Positions 10,775 through 23,168 are shown, counted from the stretch's first letter. The stretch: 64,000 bases of DNA from Heterohyrax brucei (GCA_028571685.1 CM053142.1:198020796-198084795); one strand, 5' to 3'. Translations and numbers: made by a program. The notes: generated by a model not told the origin, from the letters alone.

Positions 10775-11290
10775 CGTACAATGTCCCACGCGTCTGCAAA
10801 CTTAATTGTTCTAAGTGCTACAGACCTGTTGGTGACTGTCACTATGGTCACCTTTGAAGTCCTCCCCTTGGGAAGCTATGCACCACCACCAGTGCCTAGT
10901 CTACCTTTCAAAGCAATTTTGGAACTCTCTGGAATGGCCATTGTGCACAGTGGCGTGGTAATTGTATAGTCGTCTATGAGGGAATTTTTAGGCAGTAAGC
11001 AAACAGCTGCATTGGAACACCCTCCCTACTCATCTGTTCTGGCCCCCAGTGACTTCTTTCTTTACCTGAAAATAAAGGAAATATTGAAAGGAAGACATTT
11101 CGATGACATCCAGGACACTGAGGGTAATAATGACCATTCTAGAAAAAGAGTTCCAAAATTGCTTTGAAGGGTGTGGCATTGGTGCCCAGCTTCCCAAGGG
11201 AAGGACTTGAAAGGTGACCATGGTGATATTCAGCAACGAGGTATGTAGCTCTTTTGCTAGGATGAGTTCCCAAACTTAATTGTCAGACCC
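10775..11290 (+). mobile_element. Fold-back mariner-like element
   Basis: Translation at 11008-11110 shows the C-terminal signature of mariner transposases (HPPYSSVLAPSDFFLY, then KGRHFDDI). The flanks are inverted copies of each other: 10850-10945 is the reverse complement of about 11135-11225. Outer termini carry caaacttaattgt (left) and its near mirror (right). Only the end of the transposase remains, so the copy is non-autonomous and inactive. A second element with the same structure lies at 59935-60480 on the opposite strand. Confidence 0.75.
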
Positions 11291-12599
11291 TATATAACTT
11301 GTCCGTGTTCCTTTATGTAAAAACAGCATAGTTCTGCTAGCATCGTGCATCATATGGAGAGCACCCATTTCAGTACAAGTAATAGAAGAATCCTCTTTAT
11401 CAGCACAGTGGACAAGGGGTTACCATTGTCAGACCAGGCTAATTTAGACTTGGCATAGTCAGTCAATGTACAGCAGACCATCTGGTCGTATTCGGTGAGT
11501 TCTCTATGTCCATAGCAATATCACACTCAGTCTTAAAAGGACCATCTCAGATGAAACTGTCCAGTCTCGTGACATTTATACTCTTAACGCACAGAGAGAA
11601 TTGTCCTCCTAAAGTTGGAGCACTCCCAACAGGCAGCTTTCATGTTTTGATAGCATGTTCTCCACACGTAGGGCAGTTCGTTTACCTCGTGATTACCTTA
11701 GTACTACAGGTTACACGTTCACTTGGCCCCCAAGGTGTCCTCCTTGTTGGCATATCAGCAGGGACAATGTGGGGAGGTGACTGTCATCATGGTTCAGAGG
11801 TGGACAGAGCCAGCATTTGGTCTGATTGGTAGCCGTAGCAGAAGTCTGTATCAATGGGGCTCAGGATTGAGGAGCCTGTCTATCCTTGTGAAATAATCTG
11901 GGAAGGAAAAGAGAGGGCATTAGCAGTTCTTCCCTGTCTCCTGGGAGCCTTGAGGCAAGGGTTGCCAGGGTATAGCCACCCAGGCTGTCTGTACTAGTCT
12001 CAAGGCAGTAACTTCTCTGAGAACCCAGGTCTTTTGCTAGAACAGTTGTATACAAAAGAAACACATTTTGTAGAACAGTCCACTGAGACCTTCAGCACAA
12101 GTGAGAAATGCTTCTGCAGGGAACTGCAGCGTGGAGGCCCCAGACAGCTTACCTTTGATGCCCAGTTTGGACCCGGGGTGTCTTGGCCCTTCCCATTGGC
12201 TGTTTAGCCCATCCATTGAAGTTCATCCAATGTCTGGTGGAAGCCTGTGTATCGAGTAGGATGCTCCCATACTATTTGCCTGTTGAGAACACCTGGCCTC
12301 TGGGCTCAAGAACAGGTTTTAGCTTTGAATCTGTCTTTGAACAGGTCTGCTTTCCTATGCTGTCCACAGTTTTCTGGAGACAGCAGCTGTCTGTGCATGT
12401 AGGCCAGTCTAAGGACACTGTGTGAACCTCCATGGTTTGGTACCTCTGTTGAATCTGTGAGGTGGTCAGTTGCACATCTGTGTGCCCTGGAGCAGAAGGG
12501 CATCAGCCCCTGCAGTCAGTCATTGAGAGCAGTCTGCTCATTGGTGGTTTTCCCTGCGGAGGTCCGCCATCAGCCTTGTAGACAAAGTCACGAGCCCCT
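11291..12599. other. Unassigned ERV 3' region
   Basis: About 1.3 kb between the mariner element and the second LTR. Env would be expected here, but no conserved env feature could be identified. Open frames are short and lie on both strands. Confidence 0.3.
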
Positions 12600-13480
12600 G
12601 CAAATGACGGGCTGAAGCATCTCACCTGTGACATGTTTTTTAGCCTACTGCCCTTGATATTATTTGGCTTCCTAATCAAATTTTCTTCAAAAAGATACCC
12701 CCTCCTCTCCTGGCACAAGGATCAGGGGAGATGCCTTCTGAGAGGGGCCCTTTACTACCCCCTTGGTCTATGAAATAATATCGGGAAAACCTGTACAGGA
12801 ATTTTCTGAGGAAAAAGAGCTCAGAGGAATGATCTCTAACACAGTCAGCTTTGAGAGCAGCGAGGCCAGCCCAACCCCTGCTGACTTCCCCCAACTGCAC
12901 ATCCCCACCCATGTGAAAGGAATTATCCTCTTTAGAACAGCTTGAGAAGGACATAGGGTGGGGGACGGTAGATGTTTACTATCCCCGCAGGAGGAGATAA
13001 AATAAAGAGCAAAGTAGGAACAAATAGAGATCATAAACTTTAGACCCTTCCTCGTGGACCTTTTAACCTTGAGGTATAAGTAGGGCTGATTGAGCTCGAG
13101 GCATCCTTAGGCCATTATCTAAAAAACCTTGACAGTTAAAAGGATCACCAGGTTTCAGTTAACTAATAGCTCATGTGGCAGGGTAAAAAATTACATCACC
13201 TCAAGACCACAAGGTTTTTGGTTTCAAATTTGCCAACCACGAGGTTTTGGTTTTAAACTAGCCAATAGATTGTGTGGTCAGTGGGCAGGGTAAAATTCAC
13301 GTCACTCTTACTATAAAAACAATAAAGGCAGACAGCCTTCTCTCTTGCTCTCTGTGTCGGGCTGCCTTAAACCAGAAAAGTCTCTCCTGTCTCCTTGATT
13401 CATTTCCCGCCGCGCCTCTCCCTCGCTCCGTGTGGGACCCTACAAAGTGTTGGGACCGGCTCCCGGCATTTCCCTGCTTG
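12600..13480 (+). repeat. ERV LTR, 3' copy
   Basis: It aligns by eye with 460-1330 in the same orientation, and carries a TATA-like actataaaaacaataaag near 13310. The copies are clearly diverged, with an extra segment at 13200-13260, so the integration is old. Boundaries are approximate. Confidence 0.55.
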
Positions 13481-13860
13481 GCGTAGGGGCGTTTCTGTGA
13501 CCATCCACATAAGGCACAAAAGCTTAACAGGAGCAGAACTGACTTTTTTTTTGTTCAGGTCTCTCATCCGCATCAGGGCTTGCTTTCTGTGTCAGCCAGA
13601 GGGTTGTAGTGGCCGGATTGAGTGGCCTGGCTGTCTGCTAGCCCACATCACAGCTCCCGTGTACCCCCACTTAATGGCCCGGACTGCAGCAACTCCTGGC
13701 AGGACTTGGAGGCCAGAGCTCACAGGCATGTCCTTTAGTAATGTCAGCATTATCAATGCATCTCATAGGCATTTGGAGGGGCCCAGAATGGACTTAACCA
13801 CAGTTGTGCTTGGGTCAGGGTCTCAGTGATGGTGATCACAGACTCAGAAAGTTTTCCTCT
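13481..13860. other. Unassigned
   Basis: Flanking sequence with no recognised repeat. A 144-codon frame crosses from the LTR into this segment and shows no domain. Confidence 0.3.
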
Positions 13861-14704
13861 TTTTGGTGCCAGGTGTTGCAGAAATCACCGTCACCAGTGT
13901 AGTGGTATCTAAAAACCCAAGACACACATTTCCATGTCTAATCTTTGTATAACTCTTAAGTGATTAGGTTTCTTTTAAGCTGATTTTCTCATCTTTTTAA
14001 TCTACAAAGTTACACATTTCCAATTTCCTTTAAAGTCAGTTTTTGAAATATAACTGATTCAGTGTCCAGCTCAATAGTTTTAGTGTGTTCACAAGGCTGA
14101 TTTCTCCACTGCCTAATTCCAGAGCATCTTCATCACTCTTGACTTGAGCAGCCATTCCCTGCCCTTGGCAATGGCTAATCTGCTGTCTGTCTGTAGACTT
14201 GGGTACTGTGGACGTTTCACTGAATGTAGACAGACAGGCCTTTTTATGTCCAGTCCTTCCAGTTTGCAGTGTTTGCACAGTTCATCGTGCTGCAGCGTGT
14301 ATCAGTACTTCATGTTTCTTTTTAATTACTAAATATTCCTCCATTGTATGGATCACCACATCTCACACATTCATGAGTGGATAGAATGTGGCTGTTCCTA
14401 CTTTCTGGCTGTTGTGAACAATGTTGTGAACAGTGCATTTGTGCAGAGGTTTTGCATGAGCACGTTTTCCCATCTCTGGGGTGTGTACCGAGGAGTGGAA
14501 CCAGGTCAGATCGTGATGTGTCGTAAGTTCCCAGGAACTGCTGAGCTCGTCTGCCTTGGGGTTGCGCCATTTTGCTTCCGAGCTAGCAGTGTGTGAGGCT
14601 TCCCATTTCTCAATGTCCTCACAGCAGCTGTTGGCTGTCTTCGTGGTTATAGCCTCCTCGTCAGTGGGTCTCATGTCCCACTGTGCTCTTGATTGGCATC
14701 TGTT
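13861..14704 (-). mobile_element. Old L1 3' end, part 1
   Basis: In reverse complement the stretch follows the well-known 3' end of old mammalian L1 elements, including the region equivalent to ggagtggaaccaggtca near 14493 and the variant of cagtgtgtgaggcttcccatt near 14589. It breaks off near 14704 and appears to resume at about 17745. Confidence 0.7.
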
Positions 14705-14709
14705 TATAC

Positions 14710-14872
14710 TTCTGCCCACCCACTGCCGCCGAGTCAATGCCAGTGCATAGTGACCCTAGAGAACAGAGTAGAATGGCCCATAGACTTTCCAAGGAGCACT
14801 TGGCAGACCTGAAGTGCTAACCTTTTGGTTAGCAGACGTAGCACTTAAACCACTGCACCACCATGGTTTCTG
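14710..14872 (-). mobile_element. AfroSINE
   Basis: In reverse complement: ccatggtggtgcagtggttt, gctaaccaaaagg, gctccttggaaagtc and the gagtcgg-type tail. It lies at the point where the old L1 is interrupted. Confidence 0.85.
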
Positions 14873-15994
14873 TAGGTGTGCAATGTGTAAAGAGATAGCT
14901 GTGTGTAATGCAGACCTGTTTCAGACCCTGCCTGTGGGGACTGCAGTGAGGGCCTTGGAATCCTGCATCTCTTGGCTGCTTTGGCTGACTTGCAGTGCTG
15001 GGTATTTCCTTATGTGTCTTGTGATACTTAATTTTTATGTTAATTTTTCTTCTGCTGAACTTTATAAGAGTCACTATTGGTAATTGTCTCCAGAACCAAT
15101 CTACATTTATTTTGCAAGGAACTAGTTCTTATGAACCTGGGGACACTTTATAGTATGACCATACGTCCTCCTCTGCCCAGGGGTTGGGTTTCAGCCGGTT
15201 GTCCCACGTCGCTCCCCTTCACTCTCACAGGTGGCCTGGTGTGGAAGGTAAAGTGCGTGGCCACCTTACTGCCTTGATCCCCGATCGCCTCCGGCATGTC
15301 GGGTTGGTTCCCTCGACTTTGCCGTGGCTCAGAGTATCGTCTCTCCTTTTTTGTGTGCCAACTGAGACATTCAAAAGCATGTTTGCTGTAGGTTTTTAGA
15401 GCCTATTTTTATTATAATGAATGGTCTTCAGAGTCCTTATGCAGCCCATTGCTGACGGCACTTTTTCACTTGATTATGACAGGGCCACACTCCTACCCCG
15501 GGCCTGCTCATGAGCCTTTCAGATCACTCAGTTGTGTCCTTGTAGCTCTTGCTCCTTCATCTGTCATAACATCAGGTATCTCCCGGTTGTGGCATTTACA
15601 CTAGCTGAAACGATGCGGTTAATTCTCGTGGTCATCATCTGTCCCAGAGGCCTCCGGGCCCGGGTCCAGATCCTGCCCCGCCGGAATGCAGCGACGTGAG
15701 CGTTTAGAGGTACGAGGGGCCCCCATGAGGCAGCGGGGCAGTGTGCCCCCCTTTCCTGCCTCCCTGGGCTTGCAGGCCCCAGCCCTCTCCGCTGTGTCAC
15801 GATGGCCCCACAGAACCCACAGGCGGTGTGCACGGTTCGGTGCTTGATGAGGGAAGTAGCTGGTTACAGACCGAGCCCCACACAGGAGTACTGCGGAACC
15901 TGTGCGAGCGGAGCGGGCCAGGCCGCCGGTCCTGGGCCCCGCGGGATCCTGCCTGTGCCGTGGCGCCGCCTTGCCGCCTTGCTGTTGCCCTCTG
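14873..15994. other. Unassigned, partly GC-rich
   Basis: 14873-15600 is AT-rich with no clear family. 15640-15994 is GC-rich but not recognised as a promoter. Long open frames here reflect base composition. Confidence 0.3.
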
Positions 15995-17322
15995 TTGTTG
16001 TCGCTAGGTGCCGTCACCTGGTCCCCACCCCGACCAGCCCCGTGCACAGCCGGACGGGACGGCCTGGTCCTGGGCCGCCCTCGCAGTCGTCGCTGTGCGT
16101 GAGCCCAGTGCTGCGGCCGCCGGGCCAGCCCATCGGAGTGAAGGTCCGCCTCCTCTTCTCTGCCCTCTGCTTCACCAAGCGGGATGGCCTTCTCCGGGGA
16201 CCGACCTCTCTGCATAACATGACTGACCTCGCCACCCTTGCTTCCAGGGAGCACTCTGGTTGGACCTCTGTTGAGACAGCTTTGTTCGTTTTTTTGGCGG
16301 TCCGTGGGACATTCAGCATGGTTGCCAGCCCCACAGCTCAGGGGACTCACTTCTCGGTCGTCTTATTCCTTGTCCAGCTTTCACACTTATCTGAGGTGAC
16401 TGAAAGCAGCATGCCTTGGGTCAGTGCCACCTTAGTCCTCAAGGGGACACCTTTACTTTCCAACACTATAAAAAAGTCTTCTGCAGTGTACTTGCCCAGT
16501 GCCTCTTTTGATTTCTTGATTACTGCTTTCATGGCTATTGATTGTGCGTCCAAGTAAAACAAAGGCCTTGACAACTTCAGTCTTTCTCTGTTTATCATGA
16601 TGTTGCTTATTGGTCCAGGTGTGAGGATTTTTCTCTTCTTAATTTTGAGGTGTAATCCTTACTGAAGGCTGTGGTCTTTGATCATCAGTTCGCATTGCAA
16701 GTGCTCTTCACTTTCAGCACTATCATCTGTGTAACACAGGTCGTTACTTGGGTCTTCCTTCAGTCCTGATGCCATATTCTTCTTCGTAGAGTACACATCC
16801 TCACATTATGTGCTCAGCCTACAGGTTTCTGGAATTTAAACCATGTAGTGTCCCCCTGTTTTGTTCAAACAACTGCCTCTTGATCCATGTACAGATTCCT
16901 CATGTGCACAATTCAGTGTTCTGGAATTCCCGTTCCCTGTAATGTTAGCCATCATTTGTTATGATCTACACAGTCAAATGTCTTTGTACAGTCAGTGCAA
17001 CACAGGTCAACCTCTTTCTGGTATTCCCTGCTTTCAGCCAGGATCCCTCTGACATCATCAGAGGGTGGCATCACACCGTCTTCTGAACCCAGCTTGAATT
17101 TCTGAAAGTCCCTGTCTCCATATGGCTGTAGCTGCTTTTGAATGATATTAGCCAAGTTTTACTTGGTGTGATATTAATGGTGTTATTTAATAATTTCCAC
17201 ACTTGTTTGGACCTCCTTTTTGGGGGGAATAGGCATCAATACAGATCTCTTCCAGTCAGTAGGTCGGGTAGCTGCCCTCCACGTTTTCCTGGCGTAGACG
17301 AGGGAGCACTTCCAGGGCTGCA
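15995..17322 (-). mobile_element. RTE LINE, 5'-truncated (RTE-2)
   Basis: Reverse complement gives RT from about 17320, with a CFIDYAKAFD-like segment decayed to CTDCTKTFDCVDHNK near 16955-17000. The C-terminal region runs to about 16200 and the RTE 3' tail lies near 15995. The 3' part has become GC-rich. The copy is inactive. Confidence 0.75.
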
Positions 17323-17740
17323 CTGTCCCGGGAGAGTGAGGTCACAGTCTCTGTCCTGTAGCAGCCGCCTGACTCGGCTCAGGATGTTGTTGGCAGGGCT
17401 CCTGCCTGTTGCACCGTGGTGCATCAGGATGTCTTTCCCCATTACGGCAAGTTTTCTTTTATTGTCTGTTTATATAATATCTCATTTATCTCGTTATCTG
17501 CTGACTGCTGTGAACACGGGTGTGCAGGCTTCTGTGTGCGTCCTGCCTTTGCTCCTGCCGGGTGCCCACGTCAGACCGCCATCGCTAGACCCTCTGGGAG
17601 TTCTACGCCCCGCATCAGCTGCACCGCTTTCCTTCCCCCTGGAAGCAAAGGAGGGTTCCGTTTTCCCCACACACTCAGCAGCGCACATTGCTGTCCATTC
17701 TCTTGATTGCCACCACTCTGGGCGCTGTGAGTCATCACAG
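17323..17740. other. Unassigned
   Basis: No recognised repeat. A 204-codon frame overlaps it and the RTE; it has no domain and is a chance frame. Confidence 0.3.
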
Positions 17741-17936
17741 GCCATCCTGTGAGTTTGATCCACCCTCTCTGGTGGTGAATGATGGGGAACATCTTTCCAT
17801 GTGCCTTTGGTCATCTGAATAGTCTCTTTGGTGAAATGTCTGTTCAAGTCCTCTCACAGGTCATTTGTCTTGGTATTGTCAAGTGTCATTTTGGATATTA
17901 AGCCCTGAACTGATCAAATCCCCAAATCATAGATTT
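17741..17936 (-). mobile_element. Old L1 3' end, part 2
   Basis: Includes catctttccatgtgcctttg and aaatgtctgttcaagtcc. In the L1 consensus these lie next to the sequence where part 1 breaks at 14704. The two parts are therefore one L1 split by about 3 kb. Confidence 0.6.
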
Positions 17937-18000
17937 GTTGCCATGGAATCAGTTCCAGCTCGTAGCAGCCCCACAGAACGGAGTGGAACTGCTTTCTAAG
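17937..18000 (-). mobile_element. AfroSINE fragment
   Basis: Only the 3' third remains, with the ttgccatggaatcagttcc tail and gccccacagaacggagtgg. Confidence 0.55.
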
Positions 18001-18301
18001 GCTGTAGGTTGTTTCTTCACTTCATGAATTTTAACTTTTCCAGAATTCTTTTCTGCACATATTGAAGCTGACATATCCGTGATAGAGTCTGTTTGAAGTG
18101 TAGGATGCAGTCCTGTATTTAACGTGGTCTCATCTTTTGCAGATGATGCGCAAGGATCCTGTCTCTGAGCCCTGAAGCCATACGTGAGCGCCATGAAGTA
18201 TGTCACGGGAGAACTCCCCCCGCAGGCAGCGCTGTGTGCCTGGCCGTGGTATACCCACGTGAGCTGCGTTTTTTATTTTAGTAAGATTTATGGTTAGTCA
18301 T

Positions 18302-18819
18302 TGTTTTAGTCAGCTAGTGCCGCTCTAAAAGAAATACCACAGAGTGGATGGCTTCAACAAAGGAAGGTTTATTCTTACACAGTCTGGTAGGTTGCAAGTC
18401 CATATTCAAGGTGTCCGCTCCAGAGGAAGGCTTTCCCCTTGTTGGCTCTGGAGGAAAGTCCGGTATTGCATCAGTCCTTGTCCAGGGAGCGTCCTGGCGC
18501 AGGAACCTCAGGTCTCAAGGACGCACTCTTCTCCCGGTGCCGCTTTCTTGATGGTGCCTTGATGGCGGGAGGCTCCTCATTCTCTTTGTTTCCCTTTCCT
18601 TTTATCTCTTGCAAGCTGAAAGCATTAAGGGTGGGGCCACACTCCAGGGGAACTCCCCCTACTGCAGAGCAAGGAAGTAATCCTATGCAGGAATTTACAG
18701 CTCCTTTAGCATACAGTTTAGTGAAACCACAGAATGAAGGACAGTCCCAAGATACTGGGAATCATGTCCCAGCCACACGGCTGCACATATTTTTGGGGGA
18801 CACAATTCAACCCATGACA
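18302..18819 (-). mobile_element. Solo LTR, MaLR-like family (copy 3)
   Basis: 518 bp, flanked by a perfect 5-bp TSD, gtcat, at 18297-18301 and 18820-18824. On the + strand it starts tgttttag and ends ccatgaca. It sits just upstream of the ZBED4-like pseudogene. Confidence 0.9.
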
Positions 18820-19289
18820 GTCATGCTCACCAAGACCTCAGGAGACAGACGTCATAGGAGCGTTTCCATGTGTGGAGCATGAACGCGCACTTGGATCAGC
18901 GTCCTGCCAGGCTTAGGCGTTAACCTAGAAGCAGTGGGCAGGGCCATCGTCAGTCATGGACAGCACCGAGAAGCTCATCTAAATGAAGACTGCGAGTTTA
19001 TGCCAGAGCAAATAACTTCTAAAATAGAAGTGGAAGACAGTGATCCAATGCCCAGTCAGAATGTGGAGAGGAGGATGGATGTGAGAAGTGAGCAAGGTAC
19101 CTGTGGCACACAGACGGTGGGCCGAGCACCTGGAGATCAGAGGTGGGCTGTGCCTGCCCCGCGACAGGGAGGATGACTATGGATCCCCGCTCTTGCGGTA
19201 TAGCAGCACACCATGTGAAGTCACAAAAGAAGCAGTGACGCAGAGCCTTCTCAACCATGAACTCCAGGAAGAAATCTCCAGCTTGGAAA

Positions 19290-20390
19290 TGTATGTAATG
19301 TGTGAAGGAACCTAGTCAAGGTCAAAATGAAGAAGACTGTCCTCTGTACTCAAGAGGCTCCTCTCAGGCACCACGGTGTTCCATGTGATAACTTGGGAGG
19401 CGCCTCTCAGGTGACTGAGCGGTGACAAACAAGCAGGACGATCTTAACAAATACGGGGAAAGTACCAAGCCAAATAAAAAAACCAAAATTCCTAGAATAT
19501 CCATGGTAGCAAATCAAAAAGGTAACACTTCACTTCTAGTGTGGCAAGATAAAACGACCATCACTTGGTTGACCACTTGGGATAACACAGAAATGACTAC
19601 CGTACGAGGTGGTATGGGAGTCAACATTGAGAAACCTAACATTATAATAAATTATAATAATTATAATAAATTATGGGTGGCGTTGATCAAGCAGATCAGT
19701 ATGCCTCAACATATCGTTTTCCGTGAAAATCTTTAAGTGCCTTTATGCAGGAGGCTTTCTAGCAAGAGTGGAGCAGCGGAGCTTTGGAACACTTGCCCGC
19801 AGGCCAGATGTGGGCCTGAGGCCCAGGCCGGGCGACCATAGAAAGCAGAAGCTGAAGAGACCAAGAGCCTGAGAAGCTGAGCTGCCTCAGTCTCATAGGG
19901 TGTGGCCATGACCTCAGGGGTTTGAAAGGGTGGAACCAGGGCCTTCTGTGTTCCTAAGGGTGGAATTGCGACTCAGTTGGGCTTAGGGTACACCGAAAGC
20001 TAAGGGAGCAGAATTGCTGTCCAAGTGAGCCTCTCCAGACAGAGTTGTAGCACAGGGGCTGGGGGTCTCTGCTCTGAATCCAGACAGTGTGGCCAATACC
20101 TAGAGTCTGGAGGGCAGGGCCATTATGTAGAGTATCTCAGAAAATTTAAGAGTATTTTCAAAGCTTTGAGAGCTAATGTCATGTGTTTTTTAGGATACGT
20201 GCCCTGACAACTGAGGATGCACTCCCAGGGATTGTTTCATAAAATACCACACAAAAAACAATCACAGAGCGTAATATTTCAAAGATTTTGTTTTGTAAGG
20301 TGTAGAAATATAGAAAATGTTAAAATATGTTATGTGTATACCTTTCAGTATAAAGGCATTTTAAAGTAGCTGTAAGAAACTTGCATGATA
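19290..20390 (+). mobile_element. Unknown insert in the ZBED4-like copy, piggyBac-like coding piece
   Basis: About 1.1 kb with no counterpart in ZBED4 separates the N-terminal segment from the rest of BED1. Translation of 19422-19736 (104 codons, open) has the order W-x-D-K, W-L-T-T, VRGGMGVN, EKPNIIINYN. This resembles the end of piggyBac transposase cores, where a W-D-K / L-S-T / Y-N-K pattern is usual. The match is weak and the terminal repeats were not found. The remainder, through 20390, is unassigned. Confidence 0.35.
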
Positions 20391-20981
20391 TATGCAAGAT
20401 CATCTGGAGTTACTAGTTTGCTCAAGGGCAAAAGGCCTTGCATGCCAAGGGTTAAGCACCAGCTGCCTCCTGAGACACGTGAGGAGAGCCCACCCTGCGG
20501 TGCTGGTGCAGGAGAACGGCACTGTGTCCTCCATGGCCTTGTCTCCGCCTCCGCTTCTGCTCCCACCCCAGTCTGCAGACGCAGGAGACCTGAGCACCCT
20601 ACTGTCACCCATAAAACTTGTCCAAAAAATGGCATCTAAGATACCCTCCCCTGATCGAATAACTGAGGAATCTGTGTCTGTCATTTCTTCTGAAGACATT
20701 TCCTCTGACATGTCCATTTCTGAGAAATACAGCAAAGAAGAGGCCATGGGGGGGTCGTCCCCACAATTGCCCAGTCTCCATTATGACGAGAGTGCAGAGA
20801 ACAGTGTGGACAAAAGCCTCACGGTCCCAAAGAGTGCATCAGGTTCCAGAAGAAGGTTGGCCGTCTGGAAACACTTCTCTCTCCTTTAGACAACTCGAAA
20901 GCTGTTTGCACTCACTGCATGAATGAGTTCAGCTGAGGAAAGAATGGGAAGGATCTGGGGACAAGCTGTCTCATCAGGCAC

Positions 20982-23168
20982 ATGTGGCAGGCCCATCGCT
21001 CCATCGTCCTGCAGGAGAATGGGGGTGGCCCGGGCATCCCGCCCCTGTTCTCCACCCCACCCACTTTGCTGCCATCTCTTCAGTGTCCAGATGGCGACTT
21101 CCATTCTGCGTCATCGTCTCCAGGGAAAGGGGCTGGAGAGCCCACCTCAGCGTCCTCCTCTCCTGACAGGCTGCCCGAAGACATCCATTCTCATTGTAAT
21201 CCTGGGGACACACTACCGGAAGACGGGTCGGTACTGTCGTCATCCGAGGAGGTTGGCGATGCCTCTTTGGTGTCTTCCCCTGAGAAGCAAGGTGGGCGAC
21301 CAAGTCCTCGGGCGTTTGACTCGGGCACTGTGTTTCAGCAGAATAAGAAGGTCATGAAGAGACTGAAGTCCGAAGTCTGGCATCATTTCTCATTAGCTCC
21401 CATGGACAGTCTGAAGGCAGTGTGTAGGTACTGCGGCTGTGTCATCAGTCGGGGGAAGAAGGGTGACGTGGGCACGAGCTGTCTGATGAGGCATCTCTAC
21501 AGACGCCACCCTGAAGTGGTGGGGAACCAAAGGGGCTTCCTAGGTGCCGGGCTGGCCAATTCTCCGTATGCCACTCTGGCTTCTGCAGAAAGCTCGTCCA
21601 AGTTAACGGACCTGCCCACCATGGTGACAAGAGATAATCAGGTCGTATTTCCTGGTACTAGCAAAAAGACCTCCAAACTGTGGAACCACTTTTCTATTTG
21701 TTCAGCAGACTCGACTAAAGTAGTATGCTTGCACTGTGGACGGACAATAAGCAGGGGAAAGAAGCCAACGAACTTAGGGACCAGCTGCCTTTTGAGACAC
21801 TTACAGAGGTTTCACAGCAACGTACTGAAAACGGACACCTCAGAGACAGTGCCGTCCTCTTCTCCAGAAATGCGGATGCCACTGAGCACAGAGCTCTCAG
21901 GTGCTTCGTCCTGGGAGGACACCAGGGAAAAGTTTTGTGATACTCACCCAGTTGCCAAAAAGATAACCAGTCTAATAGCCGAAATGATTGCACTTGACCT
22001 TCAGCCATATTCTTTTGTAGACAACGTTGGCTTTAACAGGCTGCTTGAATACTTGAAACCTCAGTACTCTTTACCCCCAGCGTCTTATTTCTCCAGGACA
22101 GCTATTCCAGGGATGTACGATAATGTGAAACAGGTCATTCTGTCCCATCTGAGGGAAGCTGAGAGTGGTGTGGTCCACTTCACGTCGGGGATATGGATGA
22201 GTAACCAGACACGTGAGTACCTGACCCTGACAGCTCACTGGGTCACCTTTGCGTCCTCGGTGCGGCCCCGCTGTGAAGACCACCACTGCTCGGCACTGTT
22301 GGACGTGTCGCAGATTGACTGCGACTACGGTGGCAACAGCATTCAGAAGCAGCTGGAGTGTTGGTGGGAAGCATGGGTGACGTCCATGGGCCTTCAGATC
22401 GGCATCACGGTGACAGACAACCCCAGCATCGGGAAGACCTTGAACGAGGCGGATCACTCGAGCGTGCCATGCTTCAGCCACACGGTGAACCTCATTGTGA
22501 ACGAGGCCATCAAGAGTCAGAGGATGGTTCAGAACCTGCTGAGCATCGCACGGAAGATCTGTGAGCGGGTGCAGCGCTCTCCCAAGGCGAGAGAGAAGCT
22601 GGCGGAGCTGCAGAGGGAGTATGAATTGCCCCAGCACCATCTGATTCAAGATGTTCCATCCAGATGGAACACGTCATTCCATATGCTTGAACGACTGATC
22701 GAACAGAAGAGGGCCATTACTGAGATGGCCATGGAGTGCAACCTTCGGGAGCTGATCAGCTGTGACCAGTGGGAAGTCATGCAGTCCGTGTGCCACGCGC
22801 TGAAACCCTTCGATGCTGCCAGTCGGGAGATGAGCACCCACGTGTCCGCCCTCAGCCAGGTGATCCCCATGATCCAAATCCTCAACCGGAAGATGGAGAT
22901 GCTGTCTGAGGAGACCATGGGCACCGACAGCATGCTGAGGTCCCTGAAGGAAGCCGTACTGAGCCGTCTGTCCTCCACCCTCCACGACCCAAGGTACATT
23001 TTTGCTACGCTTTTGGATCCTCGTTACAAAGCCTCCTTATTTACAGAAGAGGAGGCTGAGCAGTACAAGGAGGACTTAATCAGGGAACTAGAAATACTGA
23101 ATTCTACCTCAGATGATACACCTGTTTCCAATGGGTGTGATGTGGGTTCACCGTCTGTCATGGATTGA
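20982..23168 (+). pseudogene. ZBED4: Intact 728-codon frame inside the ZBED4-like pseudogene
   Basis: The frame starts at an internal Met within BED2 and stays open to the LTR, where three LTR-encoded residues (V-M-D) precede the stop at 23166. BED3 has its four ligands at about Cys148, Cys151, His171 and His176. BED4 has Cys249, Cys252, His273 and His278. The hAT-like RNase H-fold core runs from about residue 320 to 700. The C-terminal hAT dimerisation segment is missing because the LTR cut it off. Residues in BED3 and BED4 remain very close to mammalian ZBED4 as remembered, which points to long past constraint. Whether a truncated protein is made is unknown. Confidence 0.7.

Noticed and set aside
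15619..16350. 243-codon - strand frame
   Set aside because: It partly reads the decayed RTE end and partly GC-rich flank. Its RTE-like stretch belongs to the LINE, and it is not a separate gene.
15802..16557. 251-codon + strand frame
   Set aside because: It overlaps the RTE-2 3' half in antisense and shows no domain.
17138..17752. 204-codon + strand frame
   Set aside because: It spans the antisense RTE edge and old L1, has low-complexity hydrophobic content and no recognisable family.
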